From the NCBI RefSeq assembly GCF_016458205.1, contig NZ_JAEMED010000011.1, forward strand, positions 1 to 50,525: a DNA stretch of 50,525 nucleotides, in the 5' to 3' direction. The stretch is from Streptococcus sp. 121 (GTDB taxonomy: Bacteria; Bacillota; Bacilli; Lactobacillales; Streptococcaceae). Shown piece by piece: positions 43,053-50,525 of the stretch. The notes below the pieces were generated by a model, which worked only from the letters and a program-made list of their open reading frames with translations, was not told where the DNA came from and did no database searches. Both the position numbers and the translations under genes were made by a program. Every line of letters begins with the position of its first letter. Positions within the stretch are counted from its first letter, which is position 1.

Positions 43053-43622
43053 ATGGCAGTAACAACACAAGCAACAACTAAAATCATCACAGGTAAAGTA
43101 CGTCTTAGCTATGTAGCACTACTTGAACCGAAAGCTTTCGAAGGTCAGGAAGCTAAATACTCTACCGTGATTCTCATTCCTAAAGAAGATAAAGAAACTA
43201 TCAATCGCATTAAAAAGGCTCAAAAAGCCGCCTATGAAGCTGCTAAAAACGACAAGTTGAAGGGCATTAAGTGGGAACGAGTTAAAACCACTTTGCGTGA
43301 TGGTGACGAGGAAATAGATACGGAAGAACATCCAGAATATGCAGGGCATATGTTTATGTCAGTATCTAGCAAGACCAAACCACAGATCATTGATAAGTAC
43401 AAGAATCCAGTTGATTCTCCGGATGAGGTCTATTCTGGAGTCTACGCCCGAGTATCTCTTAATGCTTATGCCTATAACACAGCAGGGAATAAAGGGATCT
43501 CTTGCGGTCTGAATAATGTACAGATTTTGGCCAAAGGAGATTATCTCGGAGGACGTTCTTCAGCGGATGCGGACTTCGATGAGTGGACAGAGGATGAAGA
43601 AGACGATGACGATATCTTATAA
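43053..43622 (+). CDS. DUF2815 protein, probable single-stranded DNA-binding protein
   Basis: 189 residues, AAGGAG upstream. OB-fold-like core (about 10-170; [39 protein letters not shown]) and a strongly acidic tail ([12 protein letters not shown]), as in ssDNA-binding proteins such as T7 gp2.5. No other SSB or annealing protein is seen in the window, so it likely serves the polymerase and nuclease encoded beside it. Confidence 0.82.
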   Translation: MAVTTQATTKIITGKVRLSYVALLEPKAFEGQEAKYSTVILIPKEDKETINRIKKAQKAAYEAAKNDKLKGIKWERVKTTLRDGDEEIDTEEHPEYAGHMFMSVSSKTKPQIIDKYKNPVDSPDEVYSGVYARVSLNAYAYNTAGNKGISCGLNNVQILAKGDYLGGRSSADADFDEWTEDEEDDDDIL

Positions 43623-43633
43623 GGAATAGGCTT

Positions 43634-45556
43634 ATGCACTACCTCAACATAGATATTGAAACTTACTCCTCGAATAACATCAAGGATGGCGTCTACAAGT
43701 ATGTGGACGCCCCTGATTTCGAGGTATTGTTGTTTGCCTATTCTTTGGATGGCTCTCCTGTCAAGTGTCTTGACTTGACCAAGGAGGCTTTGCCAAAGGA
43801 AATTCAAGAGGCTATTTTCTCAAATGATGTTCAGAAATCAGCCTTTAATGCTCAATTTGAACGGGTTTGTCTGAGTAAGCACCTAGGTGTTCCTTACTAT
43901 TTAGACCCTAGCCAATGGCGGTGCACAATGGTGCATGCCCAGGAATTAGGCTTGCCTGCGAGCCTCGAGAGGTGTGCGAGCTATCTTAATTTAGCTCAAG
44001 AGAAAGATACGGCAGGTAAGAACCTGATTAAGTATTTCTCGGTTCCCTGTAAGCCTACTAAAGCCAATGGTGGCAGAACCCGAAACTTACCCAAGCATGA
44101 TCCTGAAAAATGGCAGAAGTTCATTGAATATTGTATCCAGGACGTTGTTGTTGAAATGGCTATCGCTGAAAGATTATCTGTCTTGCCTGTTGCTGAAAGG
44201 GAGTGGGATTATTATTCTGCAGATCAACGAATCAATGACAGAGGTGTAGCCCTAGATAGTGAGTTGGTAGAGTCGGCTTTATATTGTAAGGATGTCAAGA
44301 TGGAGATGCTCTTTGATGAGTTGAAATCCACAACAGGACTTGATAATCCCAACAGTAGAGCCCAGCTACTACCTTGGCTAAAGAACAACGGCTATTCGGC
44401 AGAAGGTCTGACTAAGGCAGATGTTCAAAAGGAGCTAAAGACAGCGACTGGAGATTTAAAACGTGTTCTGGAACTTAAGCTACAGACTGCCATGTCAAGC
44501 CTTAAAAAGTACGAAGCCATGGAACGGGCAATGTGCACAGATGGACGTGTTCATGGACTCCTCCAGTTCTACGGTGCAAGCAGAACAGGTCGTTGGGCTG
44601 GTCGTGTGGTGCAGGTTCAAAATCTTGCTAGGAACTATCTCAAGGATCTAGATGATGCTAGAAATTTTGTTAAAGCTAGGGACATCGATGCGGTTGAAAT
44701 TTTATACGATAGCCTGAATGACACCTTGAAGCAGCTAGTGAGAACAGCTCTTGTGGCAGGAGGAGAAAAGGAATTTTATGTTTCGGACTTCTCTGCGATT
44801 GAGGCTCGTGTGATCGCCTGGTATGCAGGAGAGCAGTGGAGGTTAGATGTATTCCGAACGCACGGCAAAATCTATGAGGCATCAGCTAGTCAAATGTTTC
44901 ATATCCCTATTGAAGATATAGATAAAGACTTACGTCAACGGGGAAAAATCGCCGAACTGGCTTTGGGTTATCAAGGAGGACCTGGAGCGCTTAAAGCTAT
45001 GGGAGCCCTTGAGATGGGAGTTCCAGAGGAAGAGCTTCAAGGGCTAGTGGATGATTGGCGGAGAGCCAACTCTAAAATAGTCCGATTTTGGAAAGATGTT
45101 CAGACGGCAGCACAGAAAGCAGTTCGTAGACGTTCAACCGTTCGGATGGGGCGCTTAACCTTTAAGTATCGAAAGGGTTTCCTTTTGATCCAATTGCCCA
45201 GTGGACGCCACCTAGCCTACGCCAGGGTCAAGCTAGAGGTGGGAGACTATGGCGATAAATTGACCTATGAAGGTCAGGGGGATAGAGCTTACTTCACTAG
45301 GCTGGATACTTATGGAGGAAAACTGGTCGAGAATATCGTCCAAGCTACAGCAAGGGATATTCTAGCAGAAGCCATTTTGAGACTTGAAGAAGACGGCTTC
45401 CCTGTTGTTTTCCATGTACATGATGAGTGTATTGTGGAGAGTAGCGGGACAACAATTGAAATCATTAACGATCTTATGGCCCAGACTCCTGAGTGGGCGG
45501 ACGGACTGCCTTTGAACAGTGAAGGCTATGTGACTAAATATTATATGAAGGATTGA
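43634..45556 (+). CDS. Phage family A DNA polymerase with 3'-5' exonuclease
   Basis: 640 residues. Exonuclease domain (about 1-185): NIDIETYS (Exo I), SAFNAQFER (Exo II), YCIQDVVVE (Exo III). Polymerase domain: motif A SDFSAIEARVIAWYAGE near 387, motif B RGKIAELALGYQGG near 440, motif C VHDECIVE near 597. No 5'-3' exonuclease domain. Shorter than bacterial PolA and typical of replicative polymerases of temperate phages. Its stop overlaps the upstream context of the primase-helicase gene. Confidence 0.93.
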   Translation: MHYLNIDIETYSSNNIKDGVYKYVDAPDFEVLLFAYSLDGSPVKCLDLTKEALPKEIQEAIFSNDVQKSAFNAQFERVCLSKHLGVPYYLDPSQWRCTMVHAQELGLPASLERCASYLNLAQEKDTAGKNLIKYFSVPCKPTKANGGRTRNLPKHDPEKWQKFIEYCIQDVVVEMAIAERLSVLPVAEREWDYYSADQRINDRGVALDSELVESALYCKDVKMEMLFDELKSTTGLDNPNSRAQLLPWLKNNGYSAEGLTKADVQKELKTATGDLKRVLELKLQTAMSSLKKYEAMERAMCTDGRVHGLLQFYGASRTGRWAGRVVQVQNLARNYLKDLDDARNFVKARDIDAVEILYDSLNDTLKQLVRTALVAGGEKEFYVSDFSAIEARVIAWYAGEQWRLDVFRTHGKIYEASASQMFHIPIEDIDKDLRQRGKIAELALGYQGGPGALKAMGALEMGVPEEELQGLVDDWRRANSKIVRFWKDVQTAAQKAVRRRSTVRMGRLTFKYRKGFLLIQLPSGRHLAYARVKLEVGDYGDKLTYEGQGDRAYFTRLDTYGGKLVENIVQATARDILAEAILRLEEDGFPVVFHVHDECIVESSGTTIEIINDLMAQTPEWADGLPLNSEGYVTKYYMKD

Positions 45557-45558
45557 TT

Positions 45559-47943
45559 ATGGTAGAACTACAAACGAAGATACGACATGATCCTCATAAG
45601 GAACTCCAGCTCTCAGTGGGGGCTTCTCGTGCAACTAAGACCTGGAAGAATATCTCCATGACCTGGGAGGAGTTAGTCGATAGGCTAGCTTCTCCAACGG
45701 TCACTCAGGAGACGTTCGCGGAATATCAAAAAATGACCCGATCCGAAAAGGGGCAAGTCAAGGATGTTGGGGGATTTGTCGGCGGCTGGCTGAAACAAGG
45801 GAAGCGTCGTAACGGGAATGTACAGAGTAGGTCTCTTGTTGCTCTTGATGCAGACTCCCCGTCAGAGGATTTCTTAGACAGGTTGGATCTGATGGCTGAT
45901 TATGCTTATGTGCTTTATAGCACTCATAGTCATAGCCCTAAAGCTCCCAAATATCGCATACTGATTCCGACAGATCGTCTTATGCTTCCAGATGAATATG
46001 AACCTGTGGCCCGCTACTTGGCCAATCAGCTTGGGATGGCTAACTTTGATGATACGACCTATCAGGATGTCCGTTTGATGTATTGGCCAAGCCATGCTAG
46101 GGAGGCAGAGTTTGAGTTTCGCTTTAATGATGAAGTGTTTGCCAATGTGGATGACATTCTGGACACATTTCCCGATTGGAAGGATTCTAGCTTTTGGCCA
46201 GAAAGTCCGACGCATGTTATCCAGAAAAGTCGGGAGGCTAAAAAGCAAGGAGACCCTCTAGCCAAGAAAGGGTTGGTTGGTGCCTTCTGTAGGACCTATG
46301 ACATCAAGCAGGCCATAGCTGAATTTTTACCAGAGATTTATGTAGAAGGTTCAACTCCTGATCGTTATACCTATGTGGATGGGTCAGCAGCCAACGGACT
46401 TGTACTCTATGATGATGTTTTTGCCTACAGCCACCACGGTACGGATCCAGTGGGAGATACCTTGGTGAACAGTTATGATTTGGTTCGGATTCATAAGTTT
46501 GGGGAACTGGATGCAGACGCTAAAGAGAACACCCCGACTAACAAACTTCCATCTAGTAAGGCCATGAACGCATGGGTTGCCAAACTACCAAGTGTCAAAG
46601 CTAGTTTACTGGAAGAAGCGATTGGGGATTTCAATGAGGATCTTCCTGTTGAAGACGATGGCTCTTGGCTAACGATTGACGAACGGGGAAATCCTGAAGT
46701 GAATAGTTATCTTTTAGCCCAGCAGATTCTAAGAGAGGTCCCTGTCTGGTATGACGGACTAGAGTTCTTACGCTATGAGGCTGAAAAAGGCATCTGGATT
46801 CCCAATGCCGAGGACTACCTTAGAAGCTACATCACTACTAAGAAGTTGGTAAAGATTACGAAAATCAGACACATTAATGAAACAATCGCAGCGATTAAGG
46901 CTTTAGCTTTTTCAAAAGAAAGTTTTGAGGAAAGTGATGTCAACAAGATTGTACTAGCTAATGGAGTCTATGACTTGAAGGAGGACAGTTTTGTTGGTCA
47001 GTTTGATCCAGACTTGCATGCAAGATCCAGCCACCCTGTTGTTTACGAAGAAGGTGCGGATTGTCCCACTTTTATTGGTTTTATCAAGGAAGTTGTAGGA
47101 GCTGAAAATGTAGATTTCATCTTCGAATGGTTTGGCTATAACTTTTACAGAGAGTATACGATTCAAAAAATGCTGTTTGTCCAAGGTGTCGGAGGGACAG
47201 GTAAATCTACAGTCATCAATATCCTTCGGGCTATGATTGGAGATGGTAATTATTCCGCTGTCACTCTTCAGTACCTCATGCAGGAGCGCTTTGCCAAAAT
47301 TGGTCTCTATCGTAAGACGGCCAACTTTGATACAGACGCTAAGCCTCAATATTTAGCAGACGGGGCTACCTTGAAAATGTTGACGGGTGAAGATAGTATT
47401 CACGCAGATAGAAAAAACAAAGAACCAATTACCTTCTACAACTACGCTAAGTTAAGCTTTGCCATGAATGAATTGCCACCTATGCGGGATTTCAGCGGAG
47501 GTCTCAAGAGACGGATGTTGATTCTTGAGATGAATAAGGTTTTGACCAAGGAAGTTAAGGAACAATATCCACTTGATCAGATTATGGCTGAGATACCAGG
47601 TATCTTTAACAGGGCCATGGAGGGGCTTCGGCAGGCACTAAGCAGACGAGATTTTAGCATTAGTACTTCTATGCTGGAAAGCGTTGAGCGCTGGGAGAAA
47701 GGAAATGATGTCGTTGCCTTGTTCCTAGAGGACGAGTGCGATATTGGAGATGGTAAGAAGGCTCCGGTCTCGGAGGTTTATCCAGAATACAGGCAATACT
47801 GTATCGATTCAGGATACAAACCTCTAGCTAGAAATTCCTTTAACCAACGTTTGCAGGAGCTGCATTTTGAAAACAAGAACGTCAAGATAGGAGGTAAATC
47901 CGTCAGATCGTGGGTTGGATTTACCTTAAAAAGCGAGTTTTAG
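45559..47943 (+). CDS. Phage primase-helicase (AEP-like primase, SF3/D5 helicase)
   Basis: 795-codon frame from the ATG at 45559 (GAAGGA upstream); an in-frame TTG at 45553 overlaps the polymerase stop. N-terminal primase-like part with SLVALDADSPSEDF near 95 and YSTHSHSPKAPKYRILIP, as in archaeo-eukaryotic-type primases. C-terminal D5-N domain and SF3 helicase: Walker A GVGGTGKST near 535, Walker B region NFDTDAKP near 575, sensor LSFAMNELPPM near 630. Unwinds and primes at the phage origin, which probably lies just downstream. Confidence 0.9.
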   Translation: MVELQTKIRHDPHKELQLSVGASRATKTWKNISMTWEELVDRLASPTVTQETFAEYQKMTRSEKGQVKDVGGFVGGWLKQGKRRNGNVQSRSLVALDADSPSEDFLDRLDLMADYAYVLYSTHSHSPKAPKYRILIPTDRLMLPDEYEPVARYLANQLGMANFDDTTYQDVRLMYWPSHAREAEFEFRFNDEVFANVDDILDTFPDWKDSSFWPESPTHVIQKSREAKKQGDPLAKKGLVGAFCRTYDIKQAIAEFLPEIYVEGSTPDRYTYVDGSAANGLVLYDDVFAYSHHGTDPVGDTLVNSYDLVRIHKFGELDADAKENTPTNKLPSSKAMNAWVAKLPSVKASLLEEAIGDFNEDLPVEDDGSWLTIDERGNPEVNSYLLAQQILREVPVWYDGLEFLRYEAEKGIWIPNAEDYLRSYITTKKLVKITKIRHINETIAAIKALAFSKESFEESDVNKIVLANGVYDLKEDSFVGQFDPDLHARSSHPVVYEEGADCPTFIGFIKEVVGAENVDFIFEWFGYNFYREYTIQKMLFVQGVGGTGKSTVINILRAMIGDGNYSAVTLQYLMQERFAKIGLYRKTANFDTDAKPQYLADGATLKMLTGEDSIHADRKNKEPITFYNYAKLSFAMNELPPMRDFSGGLKRRMLILEMNKVLTKEVKEQYPLDQIMAEIPGIFNRAMEGLRQALSRRDFSISTSMLESVERWEKGNDVVALFLEDECDIGDGKKAPVSEVYPEYRQYCIDSGYKPLARNSFNQRLQELHFENKNVKIGGKSVRSWVGFTLKSEF

Positions 47944-47944
47944 T

Positions 47945-48240
47945 GGTTACATCTCGGGTTACATTTTCCGAAAGAATTCGTCAGGGGTTACAAAGTTACA
48001 GGTTTTAAGAAAGCCGAAAAAAGTTTAAAGAGTTTTAAAGACTTGTAACTTTGTAACCTGAACGGCGAATATAGAACAAATCAATCTTGAAATGTCACCT
48101 TTGTCCCTTTTTTGTAACCGACAAAACCTTTGCCACGCTTGAGTTTTTAAGGTCAAGTTACAAAGTTACCACTTTTCTCTCTTTAACTTAAATATAAATA
48201 ATATATATATAAAACACGTATATAGGGAGTACGTGTATAC
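47945..48240. other. Candidate phage replication origin (iterons plus AT-rich region)
   Basis: GTTACA hexamers occur at 47946, 47958, twice in GGTTACAAAGTTACA (47986-48000), twice inverted in TGTAACTTTGTAACC (48044-48058), once at 48113-48119, and as GTTACAAAGTTACC (48157-48170). Right beside them is an AT-only run (48191-48213) and the dyad ACACGTA (48214-48220) / TACGTGT (48230-48236). No gene is seen in this 366-bp gap (47944-48309). Confidence 0.6.
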
Positions 48241-48309
48241 GTATATATAAAAAGAAAAAGTAAGTTGGAAAAAACTGTAACCCTAATTAGTAATAATTTT
48301 GGAGGAAGG

Positions 48310-48576
48310 ATGAAGTCTGAAAAAGATATTGAAAACTATTTGAAAAGAAAATGCCCGGGGATGTGCCTGAAATTCACTAGCCCAGGGACGATAGGAGTTC
48401 CAGACAGGATTGTCATTTTGCCGCAAGGAGTTTTCTTTGTGGAGGTGAAAGCTCCTGGCAAAAAGCCAAGACCAAGTCAACTAGCCCTATTCAAAAAGCT
48501 GGAGGATCTAGGCCATAAGGTTTGGGTTGTGGATTCCTATGAGTCGGTCGATAGGGCTTTAGAGGAAATGGCATGA
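48310..48576 (+). CDS. VRR-NUC domain nuclease
   Basis: 88 residues from the ATG at 48310, with GGAGG 4 nt upstream; a TTG-started longer frame at 48265 runs through AT-rich DNA and is rejected. Stand-alone VRR-NUC fold: GVPDRIVIL gives the catalytic Asp and FVEVKAPGKKPRPSQ the Glu-x-Lys. Phage members of the family cut branched or flap DNA. The stop overlaps the next gene's ATG. Confidence 0.88.
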   Translation: MKSEKDIENYLKRKCPGMCLKFTSPGTIGVPDRIVILPQGVFFVEVKAPGKKPRPSQLALFKKLEDLGHKVWVVDSYESVDRALEEMA

Positions 48577-49898
48577 AATTACATGAGTATCAAGAGTATG
48601 CCAAGGACTGGATCTTGGAACACCCTTACTGTGGGCTGCTTCTCGATATGGGTCTTGGTAAGACTTTGACGACCTTAGCCGCCATTGATGAGTTGAAGAA
48701 TGTCTTTTGTGAGGAACATAAAATCTTAATCATAGCACCTAAGAAGGTGGCAGAGGAAACTTGGTCTACTGAAATTGAAAAATGGGAATTTGACCTGACT
48801 TATTCCAAGGTTCTAGGAACAACAAAACAAAGGATAGCAGCTTTGGAGTCGAAAGCTGATCTCTACATCATCAATCGCGAGAATGTGGTTTGGTTAGTAG
48901 ATTATTTTAAAACGAGGTGGCCTTTCACCTTTGTCGTTGTAGATGAGTTATCCAGTTTTAAGTCCAGTAAATCAAAGAGGTTTAGAGCCTTAAGAAAAGT
49001 TAGGCCTAAGCTAGAAAGGTTTGTGGGGTTGACAGGTACTCCTGCCCCAAATAGTTTAATTGATTTGTGGCCTCAGATATATCTGATGGACAGGGGTGAG
49101 AGGCTAGAGACAAGTCAGACTAGGTACAAGAGTCGATATTTCACCCCTGATAAATATAATGGACCTATCGTATATAGCTGGGCTTTGAGACAGGGAGCGG
49201 AGGAAGAAATCTATGGCAAGTTGGAAGATATTTGTATATCCATGAAGGCCAAGGATTATCTAAATCTACCTGGTCGAATAGATAATGTTGTAGAAATTGA
49301 ACTGTCCGATTACAGGAAGTACAAGAAACTGGAGAGAGATTTGGTGCTTGAAGAGGAGGAAGTGACAGCTTCGAACGCAGCAGTTCTAGTTAATAAATTG
49401 CTTCAACTATCGAATGGGGCTATCTACAATGATGATAAATCGGTAGTGCATCTTCATGATGATAAGCTAGATGCCCTGGAGAGGATTGTGGAAGATAGCC
49501 AAGGTCAGCCGATTCTAGTTTTTTACCAATACCAACATGATCTTGAACGAATCAAAGCACGGTTTAAGGAGGCAGAAGAATTAGACTCCCTTGAACGTTG
49601 GAACAATGGTGAAATCCCAATACTCCTAGCTCACCCGCAATCGGCAGGTCATGGTTTGAATCTGCAAAGAGGAGGCCATATCATAGTTTGGTTCGGTTTG
49701 ACTTGGAGCCTTGAGTACTACCAGCAAGCTAATGCAAGATTGGACAGGCAAGGTCAAACGGAGACAGTAGTTGTCCATCACCTAGTTTCAAAGGGAACTT
49801 TAGATGAACGGGTCTTGGAAGTCTTGAAAAATAAGGAAGTGTCTCAGGATTCACTGCTTGAGGCCGTAAGGGCGCAAACAAAGGAGGAAGAAAAATGA
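48573..49898 (+). CDS. SNF2-like SF2 DNA helicase/translocase
   Basis: 441 residues. Motif I LDMGLGKTLTT near 24-34, motif Ia IIAPKKV, motif II VVDELSSF (DELS in place of DEAH), motif III GLTGTPAPN, motif V GHGLNLQRG, motif VI QANARLDRQGQ. Both RecA-like lobes are complete. Small phage SNF2 proteins commonly sit with VRR-NUC and may remodel forks or branched DNA so that the nuclease can act; this is inference. Start overlaps the nuclease stop by 4 bp, and the next start overlaps its own stop by 4 bp. Confidence 0.9.
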   Translation: MKLHEYQEYAKDWILEHPYCGLLLDMGLGKTLTTLAAIDELKNVFCEEHKILIIAPKKVAEETWSTEIEKWEFDLTYSKVLGTTKQRIAALESKADLYIINRENVVWLVDYFKTRWPFTFVVVDELSSFKSSKSKRFRALRKVRPKLERFVGLTGTPAPNSLIDLWPQIYLMDRGERLETSQTRYKSRYFTPDKYNGPIVYSWALRQGAEEEIYGKLEDICISMKAKDYLNLPGRIDNVVEIELSDYRKYKKLERDLVLEEEEVTASNAAVLVNKLLQLSNGAIYNDDKSVVHLHDDKLDALERIVEDSQGQPILVFYQYQHDLERIKARFKEAEELDSLERWNNGEIPILLAHPQSAGHGLNLQRGGHIIVWFGLTWSLEYYQQANARLDRQGQTETVVVHHLVSKGTLDERVLEVLKNKEVSQDSLLEAVRAQTKEEEK

Positions 49899-50272
49899 CT
49901 GATAACGTAAATAAGCCGAAACACTATCAAGGTCGATTCGGCATCGAAGTGATTGAAGTTATTAAGAATTTCTTGACGAAAGAGGAATTCAGGGGCTACC
50001 TGAAGGGAAATATTATCAAGTACGTGTTACGGGCAGACCAGAAGAATGGCTTAGAAGATATCCAAAAAGGCCAAAAGTATTCCCATTGGCTTGCCAAGGA
50101 GACGGATCAGGACAATAGGATTGAGCCAGAGACATTCAGCACTGGAGATAAAGTGATCTTGAGAGGTGAGGTTGTGGATGTTAAAGAAGGTGACTATCTT
50201 TTCAAGGTTGCAGGGGGGAGTACATTTTTAGTGAAGAAAAGTCAGTTTGAGAAAGCTGCTGGGAGGTACTAA
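49895..50272 (+). CDS. DUF3310 phage protein
   Basis: 125 residues. N-terminal DUF3310 domain: KPKHYQGRFGIEVIEVIKNF, then FRGYLKGNIIKYVLRADQKNG, the helical signature of this phage family (sometimes annotated nucleotide-kinase-like). The C-terminal part (about 75-120) looks like a small beta-barrel (TGDKVILRGEVVDVKEGDYL). Function unknown. Coupled to the helicase gene by a 4-bp overlap. Confidence 0.8.
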   Translation: MTDNVNKPKHYQGRFGIEVIEVIKNFLTKEEFRGYLKGNIIKYVLRADQKNGLEDIQKGQKYSHWLAKETDQDNRIEPETFSTGDKVILRGEVVDVKEGDYLFKVAGGSTFLVKKSQFEKAAGRY

Positions 50273-50525
50273 GTGACTGAACGAGAAAAAGGAATTTTGG
50301 AATCAGCGCTCGTCGGTGTCTGGATCATGACGATGTTTATTTTTGTCATCATGTTTCACTTTGGAATCCAGCTACACGAACTAGAGCAGAAAGTGGAGCG
50401 TTTGGAGATGGGGCAGGTACAGTTGAGACAGTCGTATGCTGGTCTCACGATTGGCAAGGTCATTGACAAACAGGAAAAAGACGGCAAGTACACGCTGACA
50501 ATCGCAGGATACGGGAATTTCTTGG
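50273..50525 (+). CDS. DUF1372-like membrane protein, partial (cut by window end)
   Basis: GTG start with GGGAGG 6 nt upstream; 84 codons visible, no stop before the edge. N-terminal membrane helix (about 10-33), short coil (LHELEQKVERLEM), then TIGKVIDKQEKDGKYTLTIA, which matches my memory of the DUF1372 pattern of streptococcal phages. Function unknown. It directly follows the DUF3310 gene. Confidence 0.7.
   Translation, partial: MTEREKGILESALVGVWIMTMFIFVIMFHFGIQLHELEQKVERLEMGQVQLRQSYAGLTIGKVIDKQEKDGKYTLTIAGYGNFL

Noticed and set aside
48265..48309. Longer VRR-NUC frame starting at TTG
   Set aside because: It lacks a ribosome-binding site and would translate AT-rich origin sequence; the ATG at 48310 has GGAGG.

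Overview
The window reads as the chromosome of a Streptococcus (low-GC Firmicute) with the left part of an integrated siphovirus-like prophage. The genus call rests on gene content and protein style: a YSIRK-type signal peptide, a PavA/FbpA-type RqcH, a GlnP permease with two fused substrate-binding domains, RNase J2 followed by the tributyrin esterase EstA, the MurT-GatD / CdaA-CdaR-GlmM neighbourhood, and a dnaE-pfkA-pyk series. The species cannot be fixed from the sequence alone.

Layout. 1-5.4 kb: rqcH (-), then a tryptophan-type ABC uptake system whose binding protein (trpX, +) and permease/ATPase (trpYZ, -) are convergent instead of forming one operon. 5.7-10.8 kb: rnjB, estA, a membrane-anchored matrixin-like zinc protease and a YdiF-type ABC-F ATPase. 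11.5-17 kb: lapA-like, gatD and murT (-), divergent from cdaA-cdaR-glmM (+); together these link lipid II amidation, c-di-AMP synthesis and the amino-sugar supply for peptidoglycan. 17.2-18.9 kb: a 42-residue membrane protein, obgE and a 49-residue conserved protein. 19-21.3 kb: a secreted protein built almost only of eight SH3b cell-wall-binding domains. 21.6-24.5 kb: glnPQ (-). 24.7-34.7 kb: uvrB, dnaX, dnaE, pfkA, pyk (+). The intergenic gaps at 3.2, 5.4, 10.9, 17.0, 21.5 and 28.4 kb are filled with modular, hairpin-rich interspersed repeats, including two inverted copies of a 107-bp RUP-like element.

From 34.8 kb to the right edge lies prophage. Leftward lysogeny block: tyrosine integrase, a candidate small RNA, a membrane-anchored DUF4352-like protein (possible superinfection exclusion) and a CI/LexA-type repressor. 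The switch has back-to-back promoters, each with an operator placed in its 17-bp spacer, and a further operator copy over the stop codon of cro. The rightward early region holds many small proteins, but is interrupted by at least four short leftward transcription units (two genes, two apparently non-coding RNAs), each starting from a -10 box placed just upstream of the ribosome-binding site of a rightward reading frame. The replication block follows: DUF2800 (nuclease-like), DUF2815 (probable ssDNA-binding), family A DNA polymerase, primase-helicase, an iteron plus AT-rich region that looks like the phage origin, VRR-NUC nuclease, SNF2-like helicase, DUF3310, and a DUF1372-like gene cut by the window end. 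Structural, packaging and lysis genes and the right attachment site lie outside the window.

Start codons were chosen by Shine-Dalgarno spacing and differ in several genes from the longest open frame; two genes (the ABC-F gene and murT) appear to be leaderless. No tRNA, rRNA, CRISPR array or intact insertion sequence was seen.
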